Origin: SZUA-229 sp036567985
Lineage (GTDB): Bacteria; Pseudomonadota; Gammaproteobacteria; SZUA-229
Direction: 5' to 3'
DNA length: 64,000 nucleotides
Assembly: GCA_036567985.1 (NCBI GenBank)
Contig: DATCTK010000044.1
Coordinates: 1 to 64,000 of the forward strand
Part shown: piece by piece, positions 8,967-18,731 of the stretch
How positions within the stretch are numbered: position 1 is the stretch's first letter
Layout of the letters: each line of letters starts with the position of its first letter
Notes under the pieces: generated by a model
The model's database searches: none
Told to the model about the DNA's origin: nothing
The model's input: the letters and a program-made list of their open reading frames with translations, nothing else
Made by a program: the position numbers and the translations under genes

Positions 8967-10280
8967 ATGAGTGAAAATCAACTGCACCACGTTGTTATCG
9001 TGGGTGGTGGCGCGGGTGGCCTGGAACTGGCAACCCGACTGGGTAAAAAACTGGGCAAGCGCAAAAAAGCCAAAATTACCCTGCTGGATCTTAATCGCAC
9101 ACACATCTGGAAACCCCTGTTACACGAAGTCGCCGCCGGTACCTTCGATTCTTACGAGAATCAGGTGGAATACATGGCGCAGGCGAAAAGCAATTACTTT
9201 GAGTATCGTCTGGGGCGCATGTATAAGCTGGATCGCCAGCAGCGCATTGTCTATGTGGCACCGACCTATACCGATGGCGGTGATGAAATTATTCCGGAAC
9301 GCCAGTTTCATTACGATACGCTGATTATGGCAGTGGGCTCGGTAAGTAATGACTTTGGCATCGAAGGGGTACGTGAGCACTGCATGTTCCTCGACACCAA
9401 ACGTGAAGCCCAGTCATTCCAGACCCAGTTGATGGAAATCTATATCAAGGCCAATACCCAGGCTGCACCCATCAGGCCTGGGCAGCTGGATGTGGTGATT
9501 GCCGGCGGTGGCGCCACTGGCATAGAGCTGTCTGCGCAACTGCATAAGGTGTCACGCCTGTTTACTGCCTATGGCCTGGACCAGATCAATCCCGCACAGA
9601 TACAGATTCATATTGTGGAAGCGGCGGAGCGTATTTTATCCGGGCTGCCACCCAAACTGTCCAGCGCCACCCATGCCGAACTGAGCAAGTTGAATATCAA
9701 TGTGATTACCAATGAACGCGTGGTGAAGGTGGATAAGGACAAGCTGGTGACGCACACCGGGCGTGAGATTCCCGCTGCGATCAAGGTCTGGGCTGCGGGT
9801 ATCAAGGCGCCGGATTTCCTCAGGGAGCTGGATGGGCTGGAAGTAAACCGCATCAATCAGCTGGTGGTGCGGCAAACTCTGCAAACCACCGAGGATGACA
9901 ATATTTTTGCACTGGGCGACTGCGCACAATGCGACTGGAAGGAAAAAAACAGTTACGTACCCCCACGGGCACAATCTGCCCACCAGCAGGCATCAATGCT
10001 GGTGAAATCGGTGTGTGCCAGGCTCAAGGATAAGCCATTGCCCGAGTTTAAATACAAGGATTATGGTTCGCTGGTGTCGCTGGGTAAATACAGCACCGTG
10101 GGCAACCTGATGGGGGGAATCACCGGTACGGTGATGGTGGAAGGCTTTGTCGCGCGCATGGTGTATCTGTCGCTGTATAAACTGCACCAGCTGGCATTGT
10201 TCGGTTTTTACCGCACCGCGATGCTGAGTGTGGCCCATACCCTGCGCGCAACGGTTCACCCCGAGATTAAACTGCATTGA
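8967..10280 (+). CDS. ndh: Type II NADH:quinone oxidoreductase (NDH-2)
   Basis: Single-subunit non-proton-pumping flavoprotein that passes electrons from NADH to quinone on the cytoplasmic membrane face. About 437 residues: FAD Rossmann motif HHVVIVGGGAGGLELATRLG, second dinucleotide motif VVIAGGGATGIELSAQL, and FAD motif NIFALGDCAQC. A C-terminal amphipathic region (VYLSLYKLHQLALFGFYRTA) would bind the membrane. I use ATG 8967; GTG 8958 is possible. The family also includes SQR-like relatives, but the SQR cysteines are absent. Confidence 0.88.
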   Translation: MSENQLHHVVIVGGGAGGLELATRLGKKLGKRKKAKITLLDLNRTHIWKPLLHEVAAGTFDSYENQVEYMAQAKSNYFEYRLGRMYKLDRQQRIVYVAPTYTDGGDEIIPERQFHYDTLIMAVGSVSNDFGIEGVREHCMFLDTKREAQSFQTQLMEIYIKANTQAAPIRPGQLDVVIAGGGATGIELSAQLHKVSRLFTAYGLDQINPAQIQIHIVEAAERILSGLPPKLSSATHAELSKLNINVITNERVVKVDKDKLVTHTGREIPAAIKVWAAGIKAPDFLRELDGLEVNRINQLVVRQTLQTTEDDNIFALGDCAQCDWKEKNSYVPPRAQSAHQQASMLVKSVCARLKDKPLPEFKYKDYGSLVSLGKYSTVGNLMGGITGTVMVEGFVARMVYLSLYKLHQLALFGFYRTAMLSVAHTLRATVHPEIKLH

Positions 10281-10425
10281 TTTCCTCGATGTGTCGAGCT
10301 GCCATGGATGACGGCTTCGGGACATGCCCATAGATTATGTGACGTCAAATAATATAAAAACGGCGATATATGGGCTATCTTAAAGACTAATAACTTATAA
10401 AAAGTCAATTTAAGACAGGGACAAA

Positions 10426-13338
10426 ATGTTTGCACATTACAAGTACAGTTTTCGCCAGTTACTGACATCACTGTTTGCACTTTTGATTATCTGCGTTGGC
10501 GGGCTCATTGGCTGGCTCAACTACAGCCAGGTGTCAACGCTGATACTCTCAGCCACCGACCAGTTGTATGAAAAGGTAGCGGAAGAAACCCTGCTCACCT
10601 ACCAGAAAAAATACAATCCGGTTTATAACTCCCTCGAATTGCTGTCCTATTCCGCGCTGGCGAAAAGTGAAAACCTTGAACAGCGCATGCAGTTTGTTCA
10701 TGAACTTTACAGCGCGATTAACACGGATGAGGCCATTGTTGCTATTCAGGTCGGTTATGCCAATGGAGATTACCTGATTTTGCGTAAGCTGTTGTCAGCG
10801 GATTTACGGCAGCGGTTCAATGCGCCCCAGGCCGCCATGCTGGTGATAGATGACACGCAGATTAACGCACAGGGGCAAGGGCGTCTGCGGCGTGTTTTTC
10901 TTGACCAGAACCTGAATGTGATTCAGCGAAATGAATTCCCCAGTCAGTATGATCCTCGAGTGCGCCCCTGGTATCAGGCAGCCACCACCAGCCCGCAGAT
11001 TATCGATCCCTATTATTTCTATTTTATGCGCAAAGTGGGCACCACCGTGGCAATGAAGATGTTCAGGGGAGATGCGGTCATTGCAACGGATATTACATTG
11101 CAGGACATTTCCGAGGGGCTGGCACAGTCCAGAATGACAGCGGGATCCGAACTCTATCTGGTGGCGTCGAATGGACAGGTAATCGCCAGCTCCGAGCAAG
11201 CCGAACCGATCGTGGAAGAAATAAACGGCACTGTCAGCCTGCGCCAGATTACCTCGCTGCGCAGCCAGTTATTCAGTTTCATTCCCCACGATAATCTCTA
11301 CCAGACAAAAACCTTTGCCCTGGATGATGGTCAGCAGCGCTGGCAGGCGTCGGTGAAATTTATAAACACGATGGCTGATCGTGAGCTGTATCTGTTTATG
11401 TTTTCCCCGTTTAATGAGTTACTGGAGGAAGCCAATTTCATTCTCTGGCTGACGATGGGGTTGCTGGCGGTTATTATCCTGCTGTCTCTGCCGATTATCT
11501 GGCTTTTATCCAGTCGGGTGTCAAAATCGCTATACCACCTGTCGAATGATTCACTTGCCATTATGAATTTCGACTTCAACGCAAGCCAGCGTCAACACCA
11601 GGCACGCATAAGCCATATCAGTGAGATTGTTGCATTAAATGATGCCCAGCAGCTGATGACATCCAGCATTAGTCAGTTTATCGATCTGATACAGTCACTG
11701 GCGGCGGAGAAAAATTTTACCTCATTGTTAGCAAAAATTACTGCTGAGACGCTGCAGGCAAGCAAGGCGGATGCGTCGGTTATCTACCTGCCTGATGATA
11801 AGGGTGAAGTGTTACGAGCTGTATCGGTGCAATTGAAAACAGGTGAGCGACTTGATAGCCGACAGATGCCGGTGTTCTCCATTGTACAGGAATCACGGGT
11901 CATGCAGATGCAGACAGATATTGATTGCCAGTATATAAAAGTCGATGATGATACGCGCTGGAATGAATTAAGTAACAGGCTGGATGACCATCAACTGCAA
12001 TATCTGTATCTGCCATTACGTAACCGGCAATCGCAGTTTATGGGCATGATCGTGCAGGTGTATCGAAAAGATAATCGAATCAGTGAGCAGAATGAGCAAT
12101 ATATACTGTCATTCCTGCGTGCGTTTGCCGGTTTTGCCGCAGTGTCCCTGGAAAGTAAACAATTGCTGCAGGCGCAGCAGGATTTGCTGGATGCCTTTGT
12201 GAAAATTATCGCCGGTTCAATCGATGCCAAATCACCCTATACAGGTGGACATTGTCAGCGTGTACCCGTGCTGACAAAAATGCTGACGCAGGCTGCCTGT
12301 CAGTCCGAGGCACCGGCATTCGCAGACTATCAGTTAAGTGATGAGCAGTGGCAGGCGGTACACATTGCCAGCTGGCTACACGATTGCGGTAAGGTGACTA
12401 CACCGGAACATGTGGTGGATAAGGCAACCAAGCTGCAGACAATCTATGACCGTATCCATGAGATCCGTATGCGCTTTGAAGTGTTAAAACGGGATGCACA
12501 AATTGACTACTGGCAGGCGCTTGCACAGGGAGGCGATGGCGTGGCCCTGCAGCAGACACTGCAACAACGCCTTACCATGCTGGATGATGATTTTGACTTT
12601 GTGGCTGAGTGCAACCTGGGTGGTGAGTCGATGCAGGATGAGTCACTGCAACGCCTGCAGACGATCGCCGAGTACCGCTGGCAACGCACGCTGGATGATC
12701 GACTGGGTGTATCATGGGAAGAAAAGCGCCGTATGGAGCAACAACCGGCATCACCTCTGCCGGTTGAGGAAAAACTGCTGGACAATAAATACCACCATAA
12801 AATTGCCCGACAGACACCGCTTGATTATAGCGGTCCCAATCCCTGGGATTTCAAAATGCAGGTTCCGCACTATCAATACGATTTTGGTGAGCTATATAAC
12901 CTGTCTATTCGTAAAGGCACCTTGACGGATGAAGAACGCTTTATCATTAATGAGCATATTATCCAGACAATTATTATGCTGGAACAGCTGCCTTATCCAC
13001 CGCATTTAAGAGAGGTGCCGATACTTGCCGGTTGTCATCATGAAACCATGGACGGGCAGGGTTATCCACGGCGCCTGCATCAGCACGAGATGCCTCTTAC
13101 CGGGCGGATGATGGCCATCGCTGATATCTTCGAGGCGCTGACTGCGGCAGACCGGCCCTATAAGCAAGCGAAGACCCTGAGTGAGTCACTGCAGATCATG
13201 GCAAGAATGCGCGATGTAAACCACATTGATGCGGAGCTGTTCGAACTGTTTTTGCGCTCCGGTGTATATCAGCGCTATGCCACAAAGTACCTGAAACAGG
13301 AGCAGATCGACACAGTGGATATCGCTGATTACCTGTGA
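10426..13338 (+). CDS. Membrane HD-GYP phosphodiesterase with extracytoplasmic sensor and GAF domain
   Basis: 970 residues. Order: membrane helix (about 12-32); extracytoplasmic sensor of double-Cache type to about 335 (VRPWYQAATTSP is typical); second helix (about 343-366); HAMP-like linker; GAF-type domain (about 430-585); then HD-GYP. The metal site HIASWLHDCGK (His652, Asp653) and the signature HHETMDGQGYP (His871-Pro881) are intact, so c-di-GMP hydrolysis is plausible. About 219 residues separate them, some 150 more than usual, so a charged insertion interrupts the catalytic domain. No cognate partner is adjacent. Confidence 0.88.
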   Translation: MFAHYKYSFRQLLTSLFALLIICVGGLIGWLNYSQVSTLILSATDQLYEKVAEETLLTYQKKYNPVYNSLELLSYSALAKSENLEQRMQFVHELYSAINTDEAIVAIQVGYANGDYLILRKLLSADLRQRFNAPQAAMLVIDDTQINAQGQGRLRRVFLDQNLNVIQRNEFPSQYDPRVRPWYQAATTSPQIIDPYYFYFMRKVGTTVAMKMFRGDAVIATDITLQDISEGLAQSRMTAGSELYLVASNGQVIASSEQAEPIVEEINGTVSLRQITSLRSQLFSFIPHDNLYQTKTFALDDGQQRWQASVKFINTMADRELYLFMFSPFNELLEEANFILWLTMGLLAVIILLSLPIIWLLSSRVSKSLYHLSNDSLAIMNFDFNASQRQHQARISHISEIVALNDAQQLMTSSISQFIDLIQSLAAEKNFTSLLAKITAETLQASKADASVIYLPDDKGEVLRAVSVQLKTGERLDSRQMPVFSIVQESRVMQMQTDIDCQYIKVDDDTRWNELSNRLDDHQLQYLYLPLRNRQSQFMGMIVQVYRKDNRISEQNEQYILSFLRAFAGFAAVSLESKQLLQAQQDLLDAFVKIIAGSIDAKSPYTGGHCQRVPVLTKMLTQAACQSEAPAFADYQLSDEQWQAVHIASWLHDCGKVTTPEHVVDKATKLQTIYDRIHEIRMRFEVLKRDAQIDYWQALAQGGDGVALQQTLQQRLTMLDDDFDFVAECNLGGESMQDESLQRLQTIAEYRWQRTLDDRLGVSWEEKRRMEQQPASPLPVEEKLLDNKYHHKIARQTPLDYSGPNPWDFKMQVPHYQYDFGELYNLSIRKGTLTDEERFIINEHIIQTIIMLEQLPYPPHLREVPILAGCHHETMDGQGYPRRLHQHEMPLTGRMMAIADIFEALTAADRPYKQAKTLSESLQIMARMRDVNHIDAELFELFLRSGVYQRYATKYLKQEQIDTVDIADYL

Positions 13339-13484
13339 TCCTGTCGGTCTTCGAGTTACACACAGGCTGTGTAAAAGCGCTTGCTGCGCAAGAAAATGCG
13401 ATGGATCGAGTTGCTGGTCAAACCTCACAGTCGTCAGCCTGCCCCGTATAACGGCCAAAAAGCCATTTAACCTGTCTGTGGAAA

Positions 13485-14375
13485 ATGTATACTATCGGCT
13501 GGTTAAGCAGGCGGAGTTATGATCAGGTGAAGTTCACGATTGAAGAGTTTCGGGCATGGAAAAATAAGAAAGTTACCCTGCTGGGTATGTCCGGTGTGGG
13601 AAAAACCTATTTGTCGACCATGCTCAGAGACAGCCAGTGGTTTCATTTCTCCGGTGATTATCGCATAGGTACACGCTATCTGGATGAAGCCATACTGGAT
13701 ATGATCAAACAGCAGGCGATGCAGGTACCGTTTCTAAAGGAACTGCTGCGTAACGACTGGATTTATATCCGTAATAATATCAAGGTGCACGATCTCGGTC
13801 CGGTATTAAGTTATGTGGGAAAACTGGGTAACCCTCTGCTTGGCGGCGTGGAGCTGGAAGATTTCATCCAGCGTCAGGCGAAGTACCGTGAAGGTGAGGT
13901 TGCCACCATGTTCGATGTGCCTAAATTTATCGACAAGGCGCAGAAAATCTACGGCTACGACCATTTTGTGAATGATGTGGGTGGCAGCTTATGTGAACTT
14001 GATGAACCAGGTGTGATTGAGACCCTGGCTGAGCACACACTGATTTTATATATCCAGGTAACCAATAAGGCCGAGGAAGAAAAGCTGATTGCCCGTGCAC
14101 AGAGCGCGCCCAAGCCCCTGTATTATCGGGCTGATTTTTTACAGCAGCAGCTAGCGATTTACCTGCAGGAAAACAATCTGCAATATGCCGCGCAAATGGA
14201 TCCCGATGAATTTACCCGCTGGATATTCCCGCGACTGTTCCATTCGCGTATTCCACGCTATGAGGAAATTGCCAAGCAGGGCTATACCGTGACCTCTGAA
14301 GAAGTCGCACAGGTCAGGAATGAGGGCGATTTTCTTAAGCTGCTGGAAACCGCCATTACAAGACAGGGTAAATAG
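13485..14375 (+). CDS. P-loop ATPase-like protein of unknown role
   Basis: 296 residues from ATG 13485. An in-frame GTG at 13527, preceded by GGCGGAG, may be the true start and would give 282 residues beginning at KFTIEEFRAW. A Walker A motif VTLLGMSGVGKTYLS lies close to the N-terminus, and EHTLILYIQVTNKAEEEKLI occurs later. No membrane segment or signal peptide. It looks like a conserved cytoplasmic nucleotide-binding protein, perhaps kinase-like, but I do not recognise the family function. It sits 80 bases upstream of metA in the same direction, which may be co-transcription only. Confidence 0.75.
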   Translation: MYTIGWLSRRSYDQVKFTIEEFRAWKNKKVTLLGMSGVGKTYLSTMLRDSQWFHFSGDYRIGTRYLDEAILDMIKQQAMQVPFLKELLRNDWIYIRNNIKVHDLGPVLSYVGKLGNPLLGGVELEDFIQRQAKYREGEVATMFDVPKFIDKAQKIYGYDHFVNDVGGSLCELDEPGVIETLAEHTLILYIQVTNKAEEEKLIARAQSAPKPLYYRADFLQQQLAIYLQENNLQYAAQMDPDEFTRWIFPRLFHSRIPRYEEIAKQGYTVTSEEVAQVRNEGDFLKLLETAITRQGK

Positions 14376-14455
14376 CTATCTGGCGTGATACTGAATTTAT
14401 CAGTCACGAGCCGCCCGTTTAACCAGCTCATTAACCTGAACCAAAAGACAGACAC

Positions 14456-15523
14456 ATGCCATTAGTTGCACACAACCAGTTACCATCGTTTCGTCGTCTG
14501 CAGGATGAAGGCATCAAGGTGCTTGCGCCGGATGCGGCCAGCCACCAGGATATTCGCGAATTGCATATCGGTTTACTGAATATGATGCCGGATGCCGCGC
14601 TGGCGGCAACTGAACGACAGTTTTTCAGATTGATTGGCGAGAGTAACCCGATTGCACAGTTTTATGTGCACCCGTTTACCCTGAGCGAACTTGCAAGAGG
14701 CGAGAAAGCGCAGGCGCATATTGATCAGTATTATGAGAGCTTTGAACAGATCAAGGCTCAGGGACTGGACGCGCTGATTATTACCGGTGCCAATGTGATT
14801 GGTGCGGAATTGTCGAACCAGACTTTCTGGAAGCCGTTGATTGAAGTGGCTGACTGGGCCCATGAAAATGTCACTTCAACCTTATGCTCCTGCCTGGCGA
14901 CACACGCGGTATTGCAATTCCGTTACGGACAGAAACGTGTGCCTCAGCCGATAAAAAAATGGGGGGTGTTTACCCATAAATTGACGCAGCCCGAACATCC
15001 GCTGGTGAATGATATCAACACCCGCTTTGATGTGCCCCATTCACGCTGGAATGATGTAAGCCAGACACAGTTTGCCGCAGCCGGTTTGAAAGTACTGGTC
15101 ACCGGTGAGCAGGATGGCTGTGTACACCTGGCGACTTCTGAAGATGGTTTTCGTAGTGTGTTCTTTCAGGGGCATCCCGAGTATGACACCATCTCTCTGC
15201 TAAAAGAGTTTAAGCGTGAAGTGCTGCTTTATATCGAAGGGCATAGAAAAGACTACCCGCCGTTTCCAGCAAATTACTTCACCACACAGGCCGCTGCTAT
15301 ACTGCGTGAATATGCGTACCGGCTGCACCAGGCGATGCAGTGTAATACTGATCTACCGGAATTTCCGGAAGCACTGATTCTGGATCAACTGGATAACACC
15401 TGGCATGACACCGCCGGTGAGGTGGTCGGTAACTGGGTCGGGCTGGTGTATCAGCTCACCCACTCGGATCGTATGAAACCGTTTATGGATGGTGTGGATA
15501 TCCGCAATCCACTCGGCTTGTAA
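14456..15523 (+). CDS. metA: Homoserine O-succinyltransferase (MetA family)
   Basis: Activates homoserine with an acyl-CoA in methionine synthesis. 355 residues of the glutamine-amidotransferase-like MetA fold, not the alpha/beta-hydrolase MetX fold. The nucleophile is Cys146 in STLCSCLATHAVLQF; His240 and Glu242 in VFFQGHPEYDTISLLKEFKR complete the expected triad. The N-terminal signature HIGLLNMMPDAALAATERQF is clear. Acyl specificity (succinyl versus acetyl) cannot be read reliably. A 40-base perfect palindrome lies 33 bases after the stop. Confidence 0.92.
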   Translation: MPLVAHNQLPSFRRLQDEGIKVLAPDAASHQDIRELHIGLLNMMPDAALAATERQFFRLIGESNPIAQFYVHPFTLSELARGEKAQAHIDQYYESFEQIKAQGLDALIITGANVIGAELSNQTFWKPLIEVADWAHENVTSTLCSCLATHAVLQFRYGQKRVPQPIKKWGVFTHKLTQPEHPLVNDINTRFDVPHSRWNDVSQTQFAAAGLKVLVTGEQDGCVHLATSEDGFRSVFFQGHPEYDTISLLKEFKREVLLYIEGHRKDYPPFPANYFTTQAAAILREYAYRLHQAMQCNTDLPEFPEALILDQLDNTWHDTAGEVVGNWVGLVYQLTHSDRMKPFMDGVDIRNPLGL

Positions 15524-15555
15524 GTCCAGGCTTATAAATAAATCTCAATATAAAG

Positions 15556-15595
15556 CACATCAATAAGGCTGGCATATGCCAGCCTTATTGATGTG
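15556..15595. terminator. 40-base perfect palindrome downstream of metA
   Basis: The sequence equals its own reverse complement over 40 bases (it starts CACATCAATAAGG and ends CCTTATTGATGTG), so it can form a long uninterrupted stem. It lies 33 bases after the metA stop. No U-run follows, so it may be a 3' stabiliser or recombination-derived element rather than a classic terminator. Confidence 0.7.
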
Positions 15596-15632
15596 TTACC
15601 CGTGCCCTGGTCAGGGTCTGCCAGACTGTTAG

Positions 15633-15795
15633 GGAACCTCTGAAAAACTCAGAGGTTCCGCGGCACAGGGATGTGCCGCCCCATGACTAAACTAACATGG
15701 CAATAACTGTTAAGTTATTGAAAATGAAAAACAAATCGAAATCGCATTTTGATTTGTTTTTGCTCTGAATAATTCATGGATGAATTATTCAGAGC
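15633..15795. repeat. Cluster of four further inverted repeats between metA and the porin gene
   Basis: Four stem-loops in 163 bases: 15633-15659 (GGAACCTCTGA / TCAGAGGTTCC); 15660-15679 (GCGGCACA / TGTGCCGC); 15727-15761 (AAAAACAAATC / GATTTGTTTTT); and 15762-15795 (GCTCTGAATAATTCAT / ATGAATTATTCAGAGC), which ends just past the porin stop and may terminate that minus-strand gene. With the palindrome at 15556 this is five hairpins between convergent genes. Confidence 0.75.
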
Positions 15796-15799
15796 TTCC

Positions 15800-16894
15800 T
15801 TAGAAGTAATAATCAATCGAGACATAGACCGCATCGAAATCGGCCTGGTAAATATCGCCGTCTGCACCGATATCACCGTCTGAGGTCAGGTATTCCAGAT
15901 AAATCCAGCCCGGACCATAACTGTAGCTGGCACCCAGCGCATGCCCCTGTACGCTGTCCGCTGTATTGCCCTCGGTGTCTGTGTCTGCAATCGAGGCATC
16001 CAGGTAGTAGAACCATTTATCCACTGTGTAGCCCAGTTCTATTGCAGTACGCCAGTTCTCAATTTTATTCGCGACATTGGGTAGCTCACGCTCCACCAGT
16101 ATGTACTGTGCTTTAGTGTAAAAATTGCCGAACTGTCCGTGATAATGCAGATTGAATGCATGGTGCCTGCCGCTGAGAGGGGCGTCAGCTGTGGTTGCAT
16201 ACTGGCTGAGGTCCTGTAATCGGCCGGATTGAGCAGAAAAACCCAGTGTCTGTTTGTCTGCCAGTTGATATTCGATATTGAAAACCGCTGTCTGCATCTT
16301 CCGGTAGCTGTCCGGGCTGCCCCAGTGGCCATTATCATCCACGGTATCGGTGCTGGTCTCACCCCAGTCGTCAGCGTGGTAATAGGCGAGGTCGTAGTGC
16401 AGCTGATTCTGGCTACGACTGTATTTGAAGCCCACGTCCATCTGGTCACCATATCCGCCGAGGAGAACATCGCCGGGCCAGAAATTCACTGTTTTCCAGC
16501 CGAAAGGCACCTGGCTTTTACCGATTTTAAGTTCGCCACCGTCAGTAAACTGATAGGCGATCCAGGCCTTGTGCAGGGTGAAATTATCTCCCGTTGAGTT
16601 CGCAGCGGGGTTGGTAAAGCCACCTGGACCAAAACGCATCTCGGCGGAGAGATACCAGGGCTGGCCCTCCTGCTTGTGATCGGCATATAAAATCAGCGCT
16701 TCATCGGCGATATCACCACGGGTTTCGCTGTCCAGATCGCTATTGAAGGTAGCGGAACTGAAATCGGAATCGGTTATATTACGGTAATTAAACCACACGC
16801 CGCCACTGAGCGAAGGGGATGCCTGGCTGATTATGGGCGTGATTAGTGCGCAGCTGAGTGAGCCTGCGATTAGGGTATGAAGCCGTGATTTCAT
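15800..16894 (-). CDS. Outer-membrane porin-like beta-barrel
   Basis: 364 residues with an N-terminal signal peptide (about 1-25, cleavage after ISQA), alternating beta-strand pattern, a conserved-looking KIGKSQVPFGWKTVNFWPGD loop region, and a C-terminal strand ending in YYF, the usual sorting signal of outer-membrane barrels. It resembles phosphate-selective/alginate-type porins in general layout, but the substrate cannot be assigned. AAGGAGC precedes the ATG. It lies convergent with metA, downstream of sqr on the same strand but separated by about 140 bases containing a stem-loop. Confidence 0.82.
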   Translation of the reverse strand: MKSRLHTLIAGSLSCALITPIISQASPSLSGGVWFNYRNITDSDFSSATFNSDLDSETRGDIADEALILYADHKQEGQPWYLSAEMRFGPGGFTNPAANSTGDNFTLHKAWIAYQFTDGGELKIGKSQVPFGWKTVNFWPGDVLLGGYGDQMDVGFKYSRSQNQLHYDLAYYHADDWGETSTDTVDDNGHWGSPDSYRKMQTAVFNIEYQLADKQTLGFSAQSGRLQDLSQYATTADAPLSGRHHAFNLHYHGQFGNFYTKAQYILVERELPNVANKIENWRTAIELGYTVDKWFYYLDASIADTDTEGNTADSVQGHALGASYSYGPGWIYLEYLTSDGDIGADGDIYQADFDAVYVSIDYYF

Positions 16895-16988
16895 GGCTGC
16901 TCCTTGCTGTGATTGTGCGGTTATTTCATTTTAAAAAATCATCAACACGCAACTGATGCCTTCTGAACATAGCACACCAAACAGCCTG

Positions 16989-17020
16989 CTGCAGGCTGGT
17001 TTAAATTTTCCAGCCTGCAG
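16989..17020 (-). terminator. Stem-loop downstream of sqr
   Basis: CTGCAGGCTGG and CCAGCCTGCAG form a perfect 11-base-pair stem around a 10-base AT-rich loop, 13 bases past the sqr stop. A third CAGCCTGC copy adjacent allows an alternative pairing. There is no clear U-run on the minus strand. Confidence 0.6.
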
Positions 17021-17033
17021 AGTTAGACGCGTT

Positions 17034-18311
17034 TTATTTATCGTCCTGCAATTTTCTTATGCCCAGCACCTTAAGCACAAAGGTTTCAAAGATTGAGTCG
17101 GTGTTGCCTTTGCGCATTTTTCGCAGAAAGTATTTTTCAAAGCCGATTTTTGCCTGATGTACCCACTTGCCTTTTTTATACCAGGTGACATTGCGTGGTG
17201 GAATTTGCGGCAGGGCAACAAAAGCAGCACCTGTGTCCCCCATGTCTGCCAGACAGATAGCATTCCAGGTGCCACATTTTTCCGGCGCTTCACCACGAAT
17301 TTCATGCACAATATTGTGCGCAATTGCAGTCGACATGGTTTCAATCATATAGCCAGTTTTGGGTGCACCCGTAGGCACGGGTGTGGCTTCGACCGGCGGA
17401 ATAGCAACACAGACACCGGATGAGTAAATATTTTTATATTTCGGGTTGCGCTGGTGTTCATCAATCAGTACAAAGCCGCGGGGATTGCACAGGCCTTCAA
17501 CTGCGGCAATGGCATCAATGCCCTTGAACGCGGGAAGCATCATGGCAAAATTAAAATCCAGTTCATGGGATTTCTTCAGCTCACCGTCCTCATTCAGCTC
17601 ATCAACAAACATTTTTCCCTGTTCGACACGGGTGGTTTTTGCATTGGTGATAGTTTTTATATCATGGTGACGAAAATCGGATTCCAGCATGCTTTTTGAG
17701 TCGCCCACGCCGCCCAGGCCGAGGTGACCGATATAGGGTTCGGAGCTGACATAGGTCATCGGGTATTTATGGCGGATTTTACGCTTGCGCAGTTCGGCAT
17801 CCACAATAAACGCAAACTCGTAGGCGGGGCCAAAACAGCTGGCACCTGGCATGGCACCGATCACAATCGGTCCGGGATTCTGTAGCAGCTTCTGGAATTC
17901 TGTATAGGCCAGTCTGGCATGTTCCGATGTGCATACCGAGGTGGTAAAGCCTTCGGGGCCGGAGCCGGGCACTTCATCAAAGGCCAGTTTGGGGCCGGTG
18001 GCAATTACCAGGTAGTCGTAGCTGACTGGCTCGTGGTTGGTGAATTTTAGCGTATTGTTCTCTGCATCAATTTCGCTGACGGAGTCTACTATCAGCTGGA
18101 TACTTTTTTTATCCAGCACCGGTTTGAGTGGTACCGCGATATCTTCTGCGGTACGCCAGCCAACCGCGAGCCAGGGATTTGACGGGGTAAACTGAAAATG
18201 ATCCCGGTTATTGATCACCGTTATCTGGTGCTGGCTGTCGAGCTGCTCGCGCAGTTCATAGGCACAGGGTAAACCACCGATACCTGCACCAATAATTGCA
18301 ATATGTGCCAT
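17034..18311 (-). CDS. sqr: Type I sulfide:quinone oxidoreductase
   Basis: Membrane-associated flavoprotein oxidising sulfide to polysulfide or persulfide and reducing quinone. 425 residues. FAD motif HIAIIGAGIGGLPCAYEL; SQR-typical FQFTPSNPWLAVGWR. The catalytic cysteines of the Acidithiobacillus-type enzyme (128, 160, 356) correspond to Cys127 (TSVCTSEH), Cys159 (GASCFGPAYEF) and Cys353 (NAICLADMGDTG). The C-terminal amphipathic part (HQAKIGFEKYFLRKMRKG) suits monotopic membrane binding. A good GGAGGG precedes the ATG. It feeds sulfur to the dsr pathway encoded nearby. Confidence 0.95.
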   Translation of the reverse strand: MAHIAIIGAGIGGLPCAYELREQLDSQHQITVINNRDHFQFTPSNPWLAVGWRTAEDIAVPLKPVLDKKSIQLIVDSVSEIDAENNTLKFTNHEPVSYDYLVIATGPKLAFDEVPGSGPEGFTTSVCTSEHARLAYTEFQKLLQNPGPIVIGAMPGASCFGPAYEFAFIVDAELRKRKIRHKYPMTYVSSEPYIGHLGLGGVGDSKSMLESDFRHHDIKTITNAKTTRVEQGKMFVDELNEDGELKKSHELDFNFAMMLPAFKGIDAIAAVEGLCNPRGFVLIDEHQRNPKYKNIYSSGVCVAIPPVEATPVPTGAPKTGYMIETMSTAIAHNIVHEIRGEAPEKCGTWNAICLADMGDTGAAFVALPQIPPRNVTWYKKGKWVHQAKIGFEKYFLRKMRKGNTDSIFETFVLKVLGIRKLQDDK

Positions 18312-18731
18312 TTTTTAACCCTCCTGCTGGGTATGTGTGAGCTGCTGATAACTGGGACATTATGACCGGGTATTGCCCGCAGCCCTGTCAGTGACGTTAA
18401 TATGTATATGCTACAGCGCATTTTCTGACAATATATTGTGTTTGATCAGCTAATCGCGGAATAAAGGCAGGTGTCAGCGCCAGAAACGCCGCTGTTTTGA
18501 CTATAGCACCACCGTTTCAGTGAATGGAAGCACAGGGGCTGTCATCTGTGCCTGGGGTTCTATGGACAGACCCTTCGGACACTTGGTTGTATGTGTTATA
18601 AATTATTGTTTATTAAGGAGAAAATATATAAATTATGGTGCGGCTTAGTAACACCAGCATAATTAGTGCGCTTAATGCGCGCAGCGTATTGGTGTATAAT
18701 CAGGGCTGTTATTCACTCGAAAGGTAGACCA
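18312..18731. promoter_or_regulatory. Divergent intergenic region between sqr and the S24-like gene
   Basis: 420 bases without a supported gene. For the plus-strand gene a -10-like TATAAT lies at 18695-18700 with a weak TTAATG 17 bases upstream, which would give a leader of about 25 bases. The sqr side has a strong ribosome binding site but no promoter I can call. An AT-rich stretch lies at 18595-18640. No TATCCCT-type palindrome like that of dsrA is seen. Confidence 0.4.

Noticed and set aside
17157..17699. Several plus-strand frames across sqr
   Set aside because: They run opposite a gene with intact catalytic motifs and a strong ribosome binding site, and look like frame shadows.
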